From Podocnemis expansa (taxonomy: Eukaryota > Chordata > Testudines > Podocnemididae), in assembly GCA_007922195.1 (NCBI GenBank), contig ML682005.1, positions 33,577,354 to 33,641,353 of the forward strand: a DNA stretch of 64,000 nucleotides, in the 5' to 3' direction. This document shows positions 11,721 to 22,215 of the stretch, in pieces (positions within the stretch are counted from its first letter, which is position 1; the number at the start of each line of letters is the position of its first letter). The notes under the pieces were generated by a model. That model ran no database searches, was not told where the DNA came from, and saw nothing but the letters and a program-made list of their open reading frames with translations. The translations under genes were made by a program, and so were the position numbers.

Positions 11721-12110
11721 GTTGTAGCTGTGTTTATCACAGGATATTAGAGAGATAAGGTGCATGAGGTAATATCTTTTATTTGACCTACTTCAATTGG
11801 TGATAGAGGCAAGCTTTCAAGCTCACACAGAGCTCTTCTTCAGGTTTGGGAAAGGTAATCCAAGTGTCACAGATAAATACAAGATAAAATAGATTGTTTA
11901 GTATGAATAGTTAACATATTTTGAGATACCATTCAAGGTGAAGTGGCCTATTACAATAATCTGTAACCCACTTAAACACCCTCCAACTTTCCTCCCTCCT
12001 CATATATGTACATGACTGAAGAGATGTTAATAGGTATTAAGAGGCGTTTTTAATATTGAATGATCCCTTGAAATATGTGAGACAAGATTGTTGAGGTATT
12101 ATCTAGATCT
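11721..12110 (-). mobile_element. Second repeat family with foldback and hammerhead-like core
   Basis: It starts GTTGTAGCTGTGTTTATC, parallel in layout to the GTAGCCATGTTAGTCT end of the foldback family but different in sequence. It then has GGATATTAGAGAGATAAGG and a hairpin region. A block at about 11925-11935 (ATACCATTCAAGG) is approximately complemented near 12058-12075 (TTGAATGATCCCTTGAAA), so this copy also folds back. I recall similar repeats from turtle genomes. The right boundary is approximate. Confidence 0.65.
11813..11843 (-). ncRNA. Hammerhead-ribozyme-like core, second family (candidate)
   Basis: Read on the minus strand: CTGAAGA (fits CUGANGA), one extra A, arms GAGCTC and GAGCTT closing a 5-nt loop, then GAAAGCTTG. 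The stem sequence is unrelated to that in the other family, yet the CTGANGA-A-stem-GAAAGC frame is kept. This is a candidate variant hammerhead. Confidence 0.35.
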
Positions 12111-12125
12111 GAGGATGCTCTAAGC

Positions 12126-13039
12126 CATGGGTGTCCAACTTTTTTGGGTGAGGGGCCACATCGCAATTCTTTTCTCAATTGGTGGGGGGGGGGGGGCTGG
12201 TGAGAAAAATTTTGATAGATAAGACATATAAATTGATCTTATTAACAAACTTAAATAAAATAATGATTAATGTGATATTTGACATTGCTTTTGCTTGCAC
12301 TCTGCACAGGGGACAAGAAGGACAGGGGTGCCTGTGTGAGGGGACAAGTAATGGGGAGCATGGCAGAAGAGTGGTGGGGAAGAAGGGTGAGGTGTGGGAG
12401 CAGAGTGGTGGCAGGACTCATTTACTTCCTCACAGGGACCCTACCAACTCTGCTGTCTTCACCCCCTCCCAAGCACTGCTAAGGGAAAGGAGAGCAGTGC
12501 TGGGGAGAGAGAGCGGAGAACAGTCAGACAGAGCAAGGACAGAAACCCTGTCAGTTCTGCAGTGGTCACAGGTCTTAGCATTGGGCATCTCTGTACCAGA
12601 AACATTGATGGGTAGCAATTTCTGCAGAAGAGTTTCTGCCACTGAGGTCAGAGGTGCTGGGGTTGTGGGTGTGGGAGGAGAGCAGAAGTGAGGGGATGTC
12701 TAGGTCAGGAAGTAGCTGGGTCCTGTCAACCAGACATACAGCTCCCCTCCCCTTCACCTTCCCAGAACTGCTACAGTTTGTCCTGTGTTTGTCCTCCTGG
12801 GTTTTCCTCACCCCCACTCAGCACTGCTCTCCTTCCTCTGGATTCCACTTGCCCTCAGGTTTAGTTCTTGTACCTCTGCCCGTCCACAGTCTGAGAACAA
12901 TGCCAGCTCAGCTCACACCCCACCACATACCACCTTGCTGGCTCAGCTTTCCAGGTTCTTGTGGTAGCACTCTGCAGGCCAGATGAAAGCCCTTGACGGG
13001 CCAGAGTCTGGCCCTCCAGCCACAGGTTGGACAAGCCTG
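12126..13039. mobile_element. Non-autonomous hAT-like element (914 bp) with exact 8-bp duplication
   Basis: The ends CATGGGTGTCCAAC and GTTGGACAAGCCTG are inverted complements with three mismatches. CTCTAAGC is duplicated exactly (12118-12125 and 13040-13047). The interior carries a G-run near 12183-12196 and no transposase-like frame. The open frames inside on both strands are unlike known proteins. Confidence 0.9.
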
Positions 13040-13211
13040 CTCTAAGCTTCTCTCTCTCTCACAGTCAGAAGTTGATCCAATAAACAATATTAACTCACCC
13101 ACTTTGTCTCTCTAATAGTCTGGGATCCACATGACTACAACACTGCCTTGTGTTAACTTCTTATGCTAAGCAACCGTTCCACCTTATATTTAGTTGTGAC
13201 ACTCTGGATTA

Positions 13212-13408
13212 CAAACAAGGAGTCCTGTGGCACTTTTAAAGACTAACAGATTTGTTTACTGCATGAGCTTTTGTGGGAGAAAAATCCTACTTTGTCTGAT
13301 TTTCTCCCATGAAAGCTCATGCAATAAATAAATTTGTTAGTCTTTAAAAGTGCCAAAGGAGTCCTTGTTTATTTTGTTTACCTAAACTAACACAGCTACC
13401 CCTTTGGA
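13212..13408 (+). mobile_element. Foldback repeat copy with 11-bp target duplication
   Basis: The left arm (ACAAGGAGTCCTGTGGCACT, TTTAAAGACTAACAGATTTG, GCATGAGCTTTTGTGGGAG) is repeated inverted on the right (TCTCCCATGAAAGCTCATGC, TTGTTAGTCTTTAAAAGTGC, GGAGTCCTTGTT). It ends in the CTAACACAGCTACCCCTTTGG terminus. The flanks ACTCTGGATTA (13201-13211) and ACTCTGGAATA (13409-13419) agree at 10 of 11. The centre has lost part of the hairpin, leaving TCTGATTTTCTCCCAT. Confidence 0.85.
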
Positions 13409-13419
13409 ACTCTGGAATA

Positions 13420-13958
13420 TGTTTTGCATATCTGAAAAAGAGCTAGAAAGCGTCTGTCTTTCTCACAGTGTTGGTCAATTTTAAAAAGGACTTAAGCTTA
13501 CTTACAGCTGAGCACTTGCTGAGGTGCTATACAGAATAAGACCTCTGTTTACGAAAAAAGCTATGCACTAACAAATATAATTGATTATTATTGTTTTTTA
13601 CTTCTTATTCATACTCTGTTGGTTAGGCAGATAAATTAGCTGAGAAACTGATTATTCAGATAAGTCACATAACATTGTTTTTTTTCCCATTAACATGCAT
13701 GTGCACTGTTTGAGATACAAATATTTAGCTATGCACAATTCAGATATGCATAATTTTCCATGTAACGGAGATGTGTATTCAAGGGTATGTAATAAGTAAG
13801 GATCTGTAATTTGTAATATTATGTACTGTAATATGTAAGGGTATGTAATCATATTACATGTCATATGTAATAATATGTACATATATAGCATGTAAGGGTA
13901 TATAATCATATTACATATATGTCATATTGCATATATGTAATATGAAAAGATATGTAAT
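13420..13958. repeat. AT-rich spacer ending in degenerate palindromic tandem repeat
   Basis: From about 13780 to 13958 a unit of roughly 55-60 bp containing ATGTAAGGGTAT(G/A)TAATCATATTACAT recurs imperfectly, with embedded palindromes (TAATCATATTA, ATATGTAATAT). It abuts the hAT-like element at 13959, whose target duplication TATGTAAT is itself a piece of the repeat. The rest is featureless. Confidence 0.6.
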
Positions 13959-14479
13959 CAAGACCAGATCAATGCAGGGGCTGTAGGGGCTGAAGTCCCA
14001 GCCCCCACCCCTATGGCCCCTGTGTGATCCAGCCCATGCCTTTCCCCTAGCACTATGAGGGGCCCTCTCTGAACCCCTCCAAGTCCTGCCAGTGCCAGAG
14101 GCACCCAGGCTACTTGGTGCTCCCGTTCTGCCCCGGGCCAGCTGGTCCAACCGCAGGGGCGGGATGGTCTGATGTCTTCTCCAGGGGTGGGGTCAGCTGG
14201 CATGCAATGCAGCCTCCAGCATAGCCTTCTGGGGCCCTGGAGAGCCCCAGTGGAGGCTGCACTGTGAGACAGCTGGTCCCGCCCCTAGAGAAGACCAGCT
14301 GGACCAGGGCAGGGGCGAGGGCACCACGGAGAGTAGCCTCTGGCTTCAGAGTCCCCATAATGCTGGCCCACCCACAGGGTGCTGTGTTGGGGAGCTGGAG
14401 CCTCAGGAGGGGGACCTATGTTGGAGGATCCCATAGTGGAGGGCAGCCAGGGGCCCTGACTCCCCTTAATGAGGCCCTG
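13959..14479. mobile_element. Non-autonomous hAT-like element (521 bp)
   Basis: The left end CAAGACCAGATCAAT and right end CTTAATGAGGCCCTG are inverted complements of a CAGGGCCnGATTAAG-type terminus. The flanks TATGTAAT (13951-13958) and TATGTAAC (14480-14487) agree at 7 of 8. The interior is GC-rich and non-coding. The terminus is the same family as 50661-51166. Confidence 0.82.
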
Positions 14480-14487
14480 TATGTAAC

Positions 14488-16105
14488 CTGGAAATTCAGT
14501 GGAATGGTGGAACAAAAATTTGTGGAATGTTAACACAGAAAGGATTAATTATGGCCAAAATGAATCAATTTAATATTATAGCTAACGGTTGTGGATATTT
14601 TTAATCGTTTACCTGGCTCTGTGTACTATGGTACTCATTCAGCAAGGTATTTAGACTCTTAACTAACTGGAAGCACATGAGTTGTGCCATGATGTCATGT
14701 GCTTAAATTTAGGTATAAGCTTAAGCAGCTTGCTAAATTAGGCTTCCAAAACTATGTCTTGCCTCCAGTGTGACAGCTGTGAGCATTAAATCGTCATAGA
14801 TTTCAATTATATTCATATTGAGCAAAGAATATGAGAAACATGTTCAATGTGTTTGCTGTCTCCCTGTCCCCGTGTGGTTTGATACATCATTATTCCCAAG
14901 TCAGAAACTAGTGTACTATGTATCACATATTTTATATATTGAACAGGTACATAAAAATTAAGTCTAGAGACTCATGAGTGGCTTGGAGCATATCCTGTAT
15001 TTGTGGCTTTAGACCCCGAATCAGTAAGATACTTAAATACATGCCCAATTTTAAGGATGTGGTTCATTCCATTTACTTCATTTGGAAAGCATCTGAGTTA
15101 TCTGGCTGTGGAATTTAGGAGAAGATGTGGTTAGGAAAAAAGTGGTGCATAAACAGAATTAACAACAACAGAGTGGGAAAATTTACAACAGAAAAAAGGA
15201 ATAACCAAATAATCTCTCTCAAATTTACTGCTTCAGAAACTTCAATACCTGGTGTGTGTTGATCTGCAAAGCTATGTTTGAAGTATCATGGTTCCATAGA
15301 CCATCATACTGTCAAGGAAATACTGTTTCTTTTCCCATCACTGCCATTTACCTGTTTCATAAGCATGAACAAGTCACCTCACCTCTCTGTATCATTGCAT
15401 GTTGGAGCTGAGGATCGTTCAGGCCTGCTGAATAACAAAGTTAATTGGAATTATTTAATCAAAGATTATCAATTAGAGATTAGTAAAACACTATGCACTG
15501 TACAGAAAAATAAGTATATTATCCCTCTTGGTTGTCAGATCAAAGTTGGCTCTGTTTCTCTCCTTCACTGTATTTGGAGGGATGTGCAGTTTCATTTACA
15601 TTATATACATCACTAGCTGTAATGAAAAAAATGATGGGGGAAAATCACTAATAGCTCTTTAATTGCAACATTTTTTGCAAAAGACCTATGGTGAGCTAAA
15701 ACTTTTCCTTGGTAGTTTGTATCCTTCACGTAAACTTTCAGTTTCTCATGGTTTCTTCCCCAAGCGAGTGCCACATACAATTGTCTGAACAGTCAGCATG
15801 AAATATTGGAAACAGCCAAAAAGATAGCCGAGAGCTTTATAATTTTGACAGGGTCCAAAGGGGCAGCTGTGTCAGCAGAGTGAACCATTTCTGGGTTTCA
15901 CTGGCTTTTACTCTCCAATTTTTAAATCCTCAGCCATTTTGCCTTTATGAGTTACAGTGAGGTATGTGCTAAAATAAAGTATCTATCTGTGCCTTGGGAG
16001 CAATTGTTTGAGTCATCTCTGACATCACAGTGGCCTGTCACATGGTGCACTTCACATCATGCATGCACGCACATAGCAAATTAGGAGAGTTGATGTGCAT
16101 TGTAT
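14488..16105. other. Unannotated spacer with old palindromic repeat remnants
   Basis: Around 14635-14755 (CATTCAGCAAGGTATTTAGA ... TAAGCAGCTTGCTAAATTAG) and 15015-15070 lie decayed copies of a palindromic repeat whose arms read cagcaaggtacttaagca. A related piece is at 23205-23345. No gene seen. A possible MIR-like scrap lies near 15350-15400. Confidence 0.4.
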
Positions 16106-16207
16106 AATATATAGATATAGATATATATGTACACACACACGATATACAATATATATAGTTTATGTATATACACAATATATATGTGTCTATGTATACTATA
16201 TATATAG
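16106..16207. repeat. Imperfect TA/CA microsatellite
   Basis: A run of TATAGATA, ACACAC and TATATA units, continuous up to the hAT-like element that starts at 16208. It probably grew from, or obscures, that element's target duplication. Confidence 0.8.
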
Positions 16208-16934
16208 CAGGCATGGCCAAACTGCAGCTCAAGAGCCGCACGTGGCTCTTCAAAGAAAAAGTGTGGTTCATAGAAGAGCACAGTGAGGAGAAGCACAGCA
16301 TGGTCTGGACAATGCAGAGAAGTGCAGCATGGTCAGAGATGGTGGGGAAGCGGCTGCATGGTCAGAGACAGTGTGCAAGTGACGGCATGGTCAGTGACAG
16401 TGGGGAAGCAGAGGCATGGTCAGGGCCTCGGTGGTGGTGCAGAGAAGCGTGGCATGGTCAGAGACAGTGGGGAAGCAGAGGCATGGTCAGGGCCTCGGTG
16501 GTGGTGCAGAGAAGCGTGGCATGGTCAGAGACAGTGGGGAAGCGTGGCATGGTCTGAGACAGTAGAGAACTGCAGCATGATCAGAGACTGTGGGAACTGG
16601 CAGCATGGTCAGGACCTCAGTGATGGTGTGGAGAAGCACGGCATAGTCGGAGAATGGGGGAGAAGCAGTGGCATGTACAGGACGGCAGGGAGATGCTAAG
16701 TTTTTATTGTATAGGTAGCCCCAGTTTTCATGGTAACCTTAGGTAATTATTAGACTCTGACATTAGTAGGGTCAATATTTGCCCTCTTTTTATGATGAAA
16801 TTAAAGCATGCAATGAATTTTAAACTTAGTAATTTTGGAGTAGGTAAAATATGGCTATCTGTCTCAGTGCAGCTGTCAAAGGTTTAATAATCAACTTGTA
16901 TGGCTCTTCATTTCCATAAGTTTGGCCACCCCTG
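16208..16934. mobile_element. Non-autonomous hAT-like element with internal minisatellite
   Basis: The left end CAGGCATGGCCAAACTGCAG and right end AAGTTTGGCCACCCCTG are inverted complements with few mismatches. Between about 16310 and 16690 is a degenerate tandem array of short units containing GGGAAGC-GGCATGGTCAG. One block of about 67 bp (GTGGGGAAGCAGAGGCATGG...) is repeated almost exactly at about 16398 and 16469. The open frames here read repetitive WSE/MV-type sequence and are not genes. Confidence 0.82.
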
Positions 16935-17143
16935 ACTATAGCATTATATAATATACATTATATACCGTATATGCGTTCTCAGTTTACCTGATTTATGTGT
17001 AAAGACATAATTATTTACAGTTGCAAGAATGACTAATTCTTTAAGATAATATCTCTTAGTGGGTCTTTTTTATCCCGTAATGATTCTTCCCTTTTTATTC
17101 TTGATCAGCAAACATCTACTGTAACAATCATCCAAAATTAGGT

Positions 17144-17209
17144 TTGTGTGTGTGTGTGCGCGTGTGCGTGTGTGTGCGCGTGTGCGTGTGCGTGCGCGGG
17201 TGTGTGTGT
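17144..17209. repeat. (GT)n/(GTGCGC)n microsatellite
   Basis: Alternating purine-pyrimidine tract of GT with interspersed GCGC steps. This type of sequence can adopt Z-DNA. Confidence 0.9.
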
Positions 17210-17419
17210 TTGTTTCTGTTTCTTGAGTTCCATAGGTATGGAAGTACCACAAGTTATTTAATACAATCAAATGCTCCTGGATCAAGGATCTGTGTTCCAG
17301 GTCTCAAAATTCAGATATACTTTCTTTATATCATAAGGATTCTAAAGAAGAGTTGAATATACATGAATCAAATATACAGGAAGAAAGGACTAAAAGGGTT
17401 AATATTTGCTGACAGATAC

Positions 17420-17515
17420 TAACGTTGGCTGTCTTCCCCAACTGTAAAGTTGGAATTATGATATTTGCCTTCTTCTTTAAAGCACTTTGAGATGAAAAAC
17501 ATTATGAAACTTAAG
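17420..17515 (+). repeat. MIR/CORE-SINE-like 3' remnant
   Basis: The order CCCCAACTGTAAAGTTGGAA, ATTATGATATTTGCCTTCTT, TTTAAAGCACTTTGAGATGA, CATTATGAAACTTAAGTTGT follows the 3' half of MIR-type tRNA-derived SINEs. It is old and decayed. Confidence 0.55.
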
Positions 17516-19312
17516 TTGTTGTTGTGTCTTTGGGATCAACTATGGGAAAACACTGGAGCAAGGTTTATTTTTCATATGCATAATTGCAGATAATAACATG
17601 CCTCTCATCCATCATAGTATGTTAAGACTGTATCATCTTAGACTAATATAGTGCTAATACAATATAGAAGTAGTGCTCATTCATCAAGTTGTATTATTTC
17701 ACTTTATTAGTATTGTATTGGACTAATACACTGCAGTTCTTAATGCAACACAGTGAAGATACATGCTGAAAACTGCAATTAGTACTCAGAATTTTTCAAA
17801 GCCATTTTCTGTGCCACTTGTAAATCTTTCATGTGCTATGCCAGAACGAGAAACATCCTCTAAGATTTTGAAGTTATTTGAGAAAGTGACATTATGAATG
17901 TGTTATTTTTGGCTTTGTGATGGTGTTCCCCAGTGAAGTATATTCCAGACTACCTCATAAATCTGCTCTGGGAGTTAAAGAGCATCTTTTTCTCCAGATT
18001 GCAGGAATGTAATAGAGCAGAGATGCATAAAAGGTCATGCTGAATTTTAAATATTTGTTCTCTTTGCTGGGCCGTCAGGATTAATTCCTTTTTTCCCCTG
18101 TTTCTTCTGTTTGGGGGGGAACAAAAAGAGGGTGATTTAAAAAAAATATTTGATCTCTAAGCTATAGTATGTTATGAATATGTTACCTTGTCACAGCTGA
18201 CATCTGTAGACGTATATTAGGAGGAAACAGCCTTCTATGGGCAGTTATTTTTATTTTTTTCTGAAAGATTCAGGTCTTTGTTGTTATAAAATATTGCACA
18301 GTGCCTTTGAATACAAACTCATCAAAATAGATACCAGTGGTAGGGGCATCTCAGAAATTTTTGGTTGAAAAAATATAGATGGTTGTCATAAGGGTTATCA
18401 GTATTAAACAAATATTGAGCCCTAAGTTAATTTTAGATAGCCACAAACCAAGTGAATGGTAATATCTTAACAGGAACCATCATACCTGTCAGATAAAAAG
18501 GGTCTACAAATCACTTTTGGTTCACATTTAGTATTTAAATCCTAGACCTGAATGAGGTCTGAGACTTCATCATTTTGTTCTTTAACCTTATGGCATATAA
18601 CAGAGAAATCAACACTGTATTAGGACCTAAGTTTGTTTTGCATCATTGATATATTGCAATCACAAATAAAGGATTTCAAAATATGAAAGAGGTTTTCTAG
18701 TATCATCTTGTGGACAAAACAATGTTAGAATGAATATTTTTCCTTATTTGTTTACTGGGTGCCAAAATGCCAGTACTGGTGGTCTGCATATATTTCTGAT
18801 CATGTAACCTGTATCTGACTGGTGGTGTACAAATCCCTGATCTGTATGTTCACATCAGGAATTTCTGTGCACAAATTTGGGACACAGGAATGAATGCACA
18901 AAAATGAGTTCACATACTTTTCAAAATTCACTACTATATATATTCAGAGTTTCCTACTTCAGTGATGTGCTAAGAAGAATTTCATTTGAATAAATAAGCC
19001 TTTGAAGTGGAAGACTCCTATGTTTATCTCCGTTTTAGACTAATTCACCAAGTCTTGTCAGTTTTGTAGTTATGCCAGCACTGAGGCAGAAGCAATCGCA
19101 TACACATATGGGCAAGAACCAAAGGGTTGGGGGCAATAAGACAGATAAAATTATCATCAACACATCAGACCTGAAATAGGTAGGTAGGTAGATAAAACTG
19201 TGATTACATAAATACTGATGTTCTGCAACTTCTTCTCAGCTCCCTGTCTCAGCAACCCCAGTCACCATCCCCTCATTAGCTGTCTTTTTTGAGGAGCCTG
19301 AAAAGGACAAAC
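17516..19312. other. Unannotated spacer
   Basis: No gene or confident repeat recognised. Confidence 0.5.
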
Positions 19313-19560
19313 TTAGGCTATGTCTAAACTGATGGCGGCAATTTTGCTGCTGTCGATTCGCCATTCCAAAAGCGGTTTGCAGTGAGTATGGACTTGCTGC
19401 ACCGCTCCAAGGTCCAGGAGGCATCCTTTGCTGTCAGCTTTTCCCTGATGTGTAGCAGCAGCTTTAAAAGTTGCTGCTAGTTATGCAAGGAATTTTGTGT
19501 TCCTTGCATAACTGGCGGTTAACTGCCATCAGATTTGCCCTAAGTACAGACTAGGGCTTA
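19313..19560. mobile_element. TIR DNA-transposon remnant (about 250 bp)
   Basis: The left end TTAGGCTATGTCTAAACTG and right end AGTACAGACTAGGGCTTA are degenerate inverted complements. The same terminus type occurs at 41075-41365. Inside is a palindromic segment (TTATGCAAGGAATTTTGTGT / TCCTTGCATAA). The superfamily is not assignable from what I can see. Confidence 0.6.
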
Positions 19561-20735
19561 GACATTTCCCTGCCTGCTACATTGTCATTCCTGCAAATAA
19601 TTTCTTCACAACCTGCTCAGCATTATTGAGATGGATTCCTTTGTTCAGCTTTTTTCTAAGAAAGAAAGAAAAAAAAACTGTTCATCGAAGGAGACCTAGA
19701 AATAGTGACATCTTGACTTGTTTTAAGATTCAGTGGAAACTTGACATTGGTCTCTAAGATGCCATGAACAGGGAATTGCTGGTGACATGAATGGTGATTC
19801 AAATGCTGCTTCACTGTTTGGCTGGCTGACCTAACTCCAAGCCAGAGGTTTCCTCCATTCTGATTGTGCCACTGTGCAATGTATTTAACATAAGATATCT
19901 TACTCAAATTAATGAATAGGAGAACCCCTTTCCTGGTACTGTTTTTAAATTAACATAAAACCACCCCACGAAGCATCAACAGTAGATAAAAAATCCATCT
20001 CCTGGCTTCATTTTTGGTGCTATGAAATTAGTTTTCCACTTCTTAACCTGTCTGTGGAAGCTGATTTATGATATTTAGTTGAGAAAGAAGTCATCAGCAG
20101 AAATGGTAAGAATTAGATGGAGCTGCTTCACGTTCAAAAGAAGCACTAATAACAGATGCAGAAACAGCATGTGTATTTGCCATGAATCATAATCAGCAAT
20201 GTCGATCTGTGGGACAGAGCTCTCTCTCTCTCTCTTTGTGTGTGTGTTTGTCTTTTGATATTATTTTGAATTTCGCATACTGTCATGAGTGGATATAGTA
20301 TATTTCATAATAACTGGGCATGCTGCATAAACTCTCTGTTCCTCTGGTTCCTCATCAATTATATTATTTTGTATCTCAGTAATATTTGCAAACTCATAGA
20401 TAAATGTAGTTTTATAAAGGTCCTAGGAAAAAATGGGAATAGAATTTGTGCAAAAAATACGTGATCATATCATTAAAGACTGTATTGTAATGTATCCAAG
20501 GGGTGTTAACTGCAGTTGCAGAGAACCATACTCCTTATAAGCTTTCAATCCCAGACTCTCCTCTCAGTTCCCGGTATCCTGACCCAGCCAATCATAGCAC
20601 CAGTTTCTCTTCCTGTTCCCTCCCTGACTTCCAGTTTTGCATCCACCCTCCTTGCTCCCACCCATTCTTAGTCTCACTAGCTTTTTTCCATCTCTCCTGA
20701 CCTAGCATTTGTCTCCCTTTACATTTGAATCAGAC
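19561..20735. other. Unannotated spacer with (CT)n-(GT)n tract
   Basis: A CT-repeat followed by a GT-repeat lies near 20219-20250. No gene seen. Confidence 0.55.
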
Positions 20736-21480
20736 AATTAAGGGCACTTAAATCGACTTAAATAAAGCCCAGGCAACACTGCAAGCCAACAAAATCATGT
20801 TTCCTCATCACCAATGTCGACTTTATAATTTCCACTTATAAAGTCAACTTTACAGTTAAGTCGAATTTATTAAGTTGACTTAAGGCAATGTGGCCAGGGA
20901 GTTGCCTTAAGTCAACTTAACTGGCCTCCTAACTACAGAACATGGGGATGGGGGCTGAAGAGAAGGCACAACAGCTGGGAGCATTCCCAGCTGTGTGCAC
21001 CACATCCAAACTCCCCACGTTCCCTGACTGATCCAGCATCTTTCCGCCTTTTCAGCCTGACCTGGCATCTCTCCCATTCTCTGCCCAACCCAGCATCTCT
21101 CCAGTTCTCAGCCTGACCTTGCATCTCCCACACTGCTCAGCCCAGCCCAGCATCTCCCACACTTCTCAACCCAAACTGGCATCTCCCCCTATTCTCAGCC
21201 CAACCCTCCATCTCTCGCCATTCTCCAGCCTGCCCCTACATCTCTCCTGTTCTCAGCTGGACCCGCATCTCTCCCGTTCTCAGCCAGACTCCATGAGTCT
21301 CCCATTCTCAGCGTGACCCAGCATCTCTGCCAGTTCTCAGCCCAACCCTGCATCTCTTGCCATTCTTGAGCCCAACCCCCATGTCTCCTGTTCTCAGCCT
21401 GACTCTGCCTCTCCCCCCCTCTTCGCTCAAACCCCTGTGCGTTTCCCCTTCTCAGAAGACCCTCCTGATATTGTTGTAAA
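20736..21480. repeat. Palindromic AT block followed by CT-rich minisatellite
   Basis: From 20736 to 20905 several mutually complementary AAGTCGACTTAA / TTAAGTTGACTTAAGGC blocks occur, as in the end of a DNA transposon. From about 21020 to 21430 there is a degenerate tandem array of about 26-30-bp units with the core CAGCATCTCTCCCATTCTCAGCC. Open frames over it on either strand are repeat artefacts. A matching AAGCTGACTTAATAAGGTC end near 22185-22210 suggests one large element split by the insertion at 21481. Confidence 0.6.
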
Positions 21481-21850
21481 ACAAACAAGGAGTCCTGAGG
21501 CACTGTTTAAGACTACCAGATTTATTTTTTGGATGAGCTTTCATGGGAGAAAAATCTCACTTAGTCAGACAGTTTGAAGATGGGGGGAACTTACAGAATG
21601 GTAGGAAGTAAATGCAGGGGAATGTAAGACATGGGATCAGGTCATAGTCTAACAGCAATTTAAAGCAGTTGTTAAGATTCAAAGATTGGGAAACAGCACA
21701 GAGAAAGCAAACAAGAAAGAAAGTTGCTATTTCTTTTAGATTAGACTGTGAAAGCAGGATTAAATCTTGACTATGTTTTTTTTTTCCCCATTACAATAGA
21801 TGATTTGACTTCACCATCCTCTATGTGCTGTTTCCCAGGCTTTGAGTCTT
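21481..21850 (-). mobile_element. Foldback-family copy, longer form
   Basis: It begins ACAAACAAGGAGTCCTGAGGC, then TTTAAGACTACCAGATTTAT, ATGAGCTTTCATGGGAGAAA, CTCACTTAGTCAGACAG. On the minus strand this reads the tail, GAAAGCTCAT and a degenerate hairpin. It then continues into internal sequence (TTACAGAATGGTAGGAAGTA, CATGGGATCAGGTCATAG) also seen at 59587. The right limit is uncertain. Confidence 0.7.
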
Positions 21851-22215
21851 AGCAACTGCTGTGCCCTGGCCCTGCACTGGCAGTTGCCCTGTGGCACCTG
21901 GTCCAGAGCTGGAGGAATCTGGGCAACACAGGGAGGATGTGGAGTGCTGCGCTGGCACATCGCTGGGCTACATCAGGCTCCCTGGGCTCCCTGTTGGCAC
22001 ACACAGTATGGAGGGTGGCATGGACACCCACTTCCTGTATTAAAGGAGTGTCTGGGAGAGAGGGGCACTTCTACTGTGGTGGACTGTGGGCCAGGTACCC
22101 ACAATGCACCACTCCTAGCGTGACTTAGCAGCTGCCACTGTGGACGTGGGTAGTCTCCTGGTATTTTGAGCATGGACACGCTAAGCTGACTTAATAAGGT
22201 CTAATTTAAGCCGGG
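21851..22215. repeat. GC-richer continuation of the element split at 21481
   Basis: Moderately GC-rich, non-coding, ending with CTAAGCTGACTTAATAAGG, which echoes the palindromic blocks at 20736-20905. The open frames here do not resemble known proteins. Confidence 0.4.

Noticed and set aside
16162..16699. Repetitive open frames that could be read as a tandem-repeat protein
   Set aside because: The repeat is a DNA minisatellite open in two frames inside a hAT-like element; no protein family or start context.
20503..20700. Possible short exon
   Set aside because: Low-complexity serine/proline translation, no splice context I can defend.
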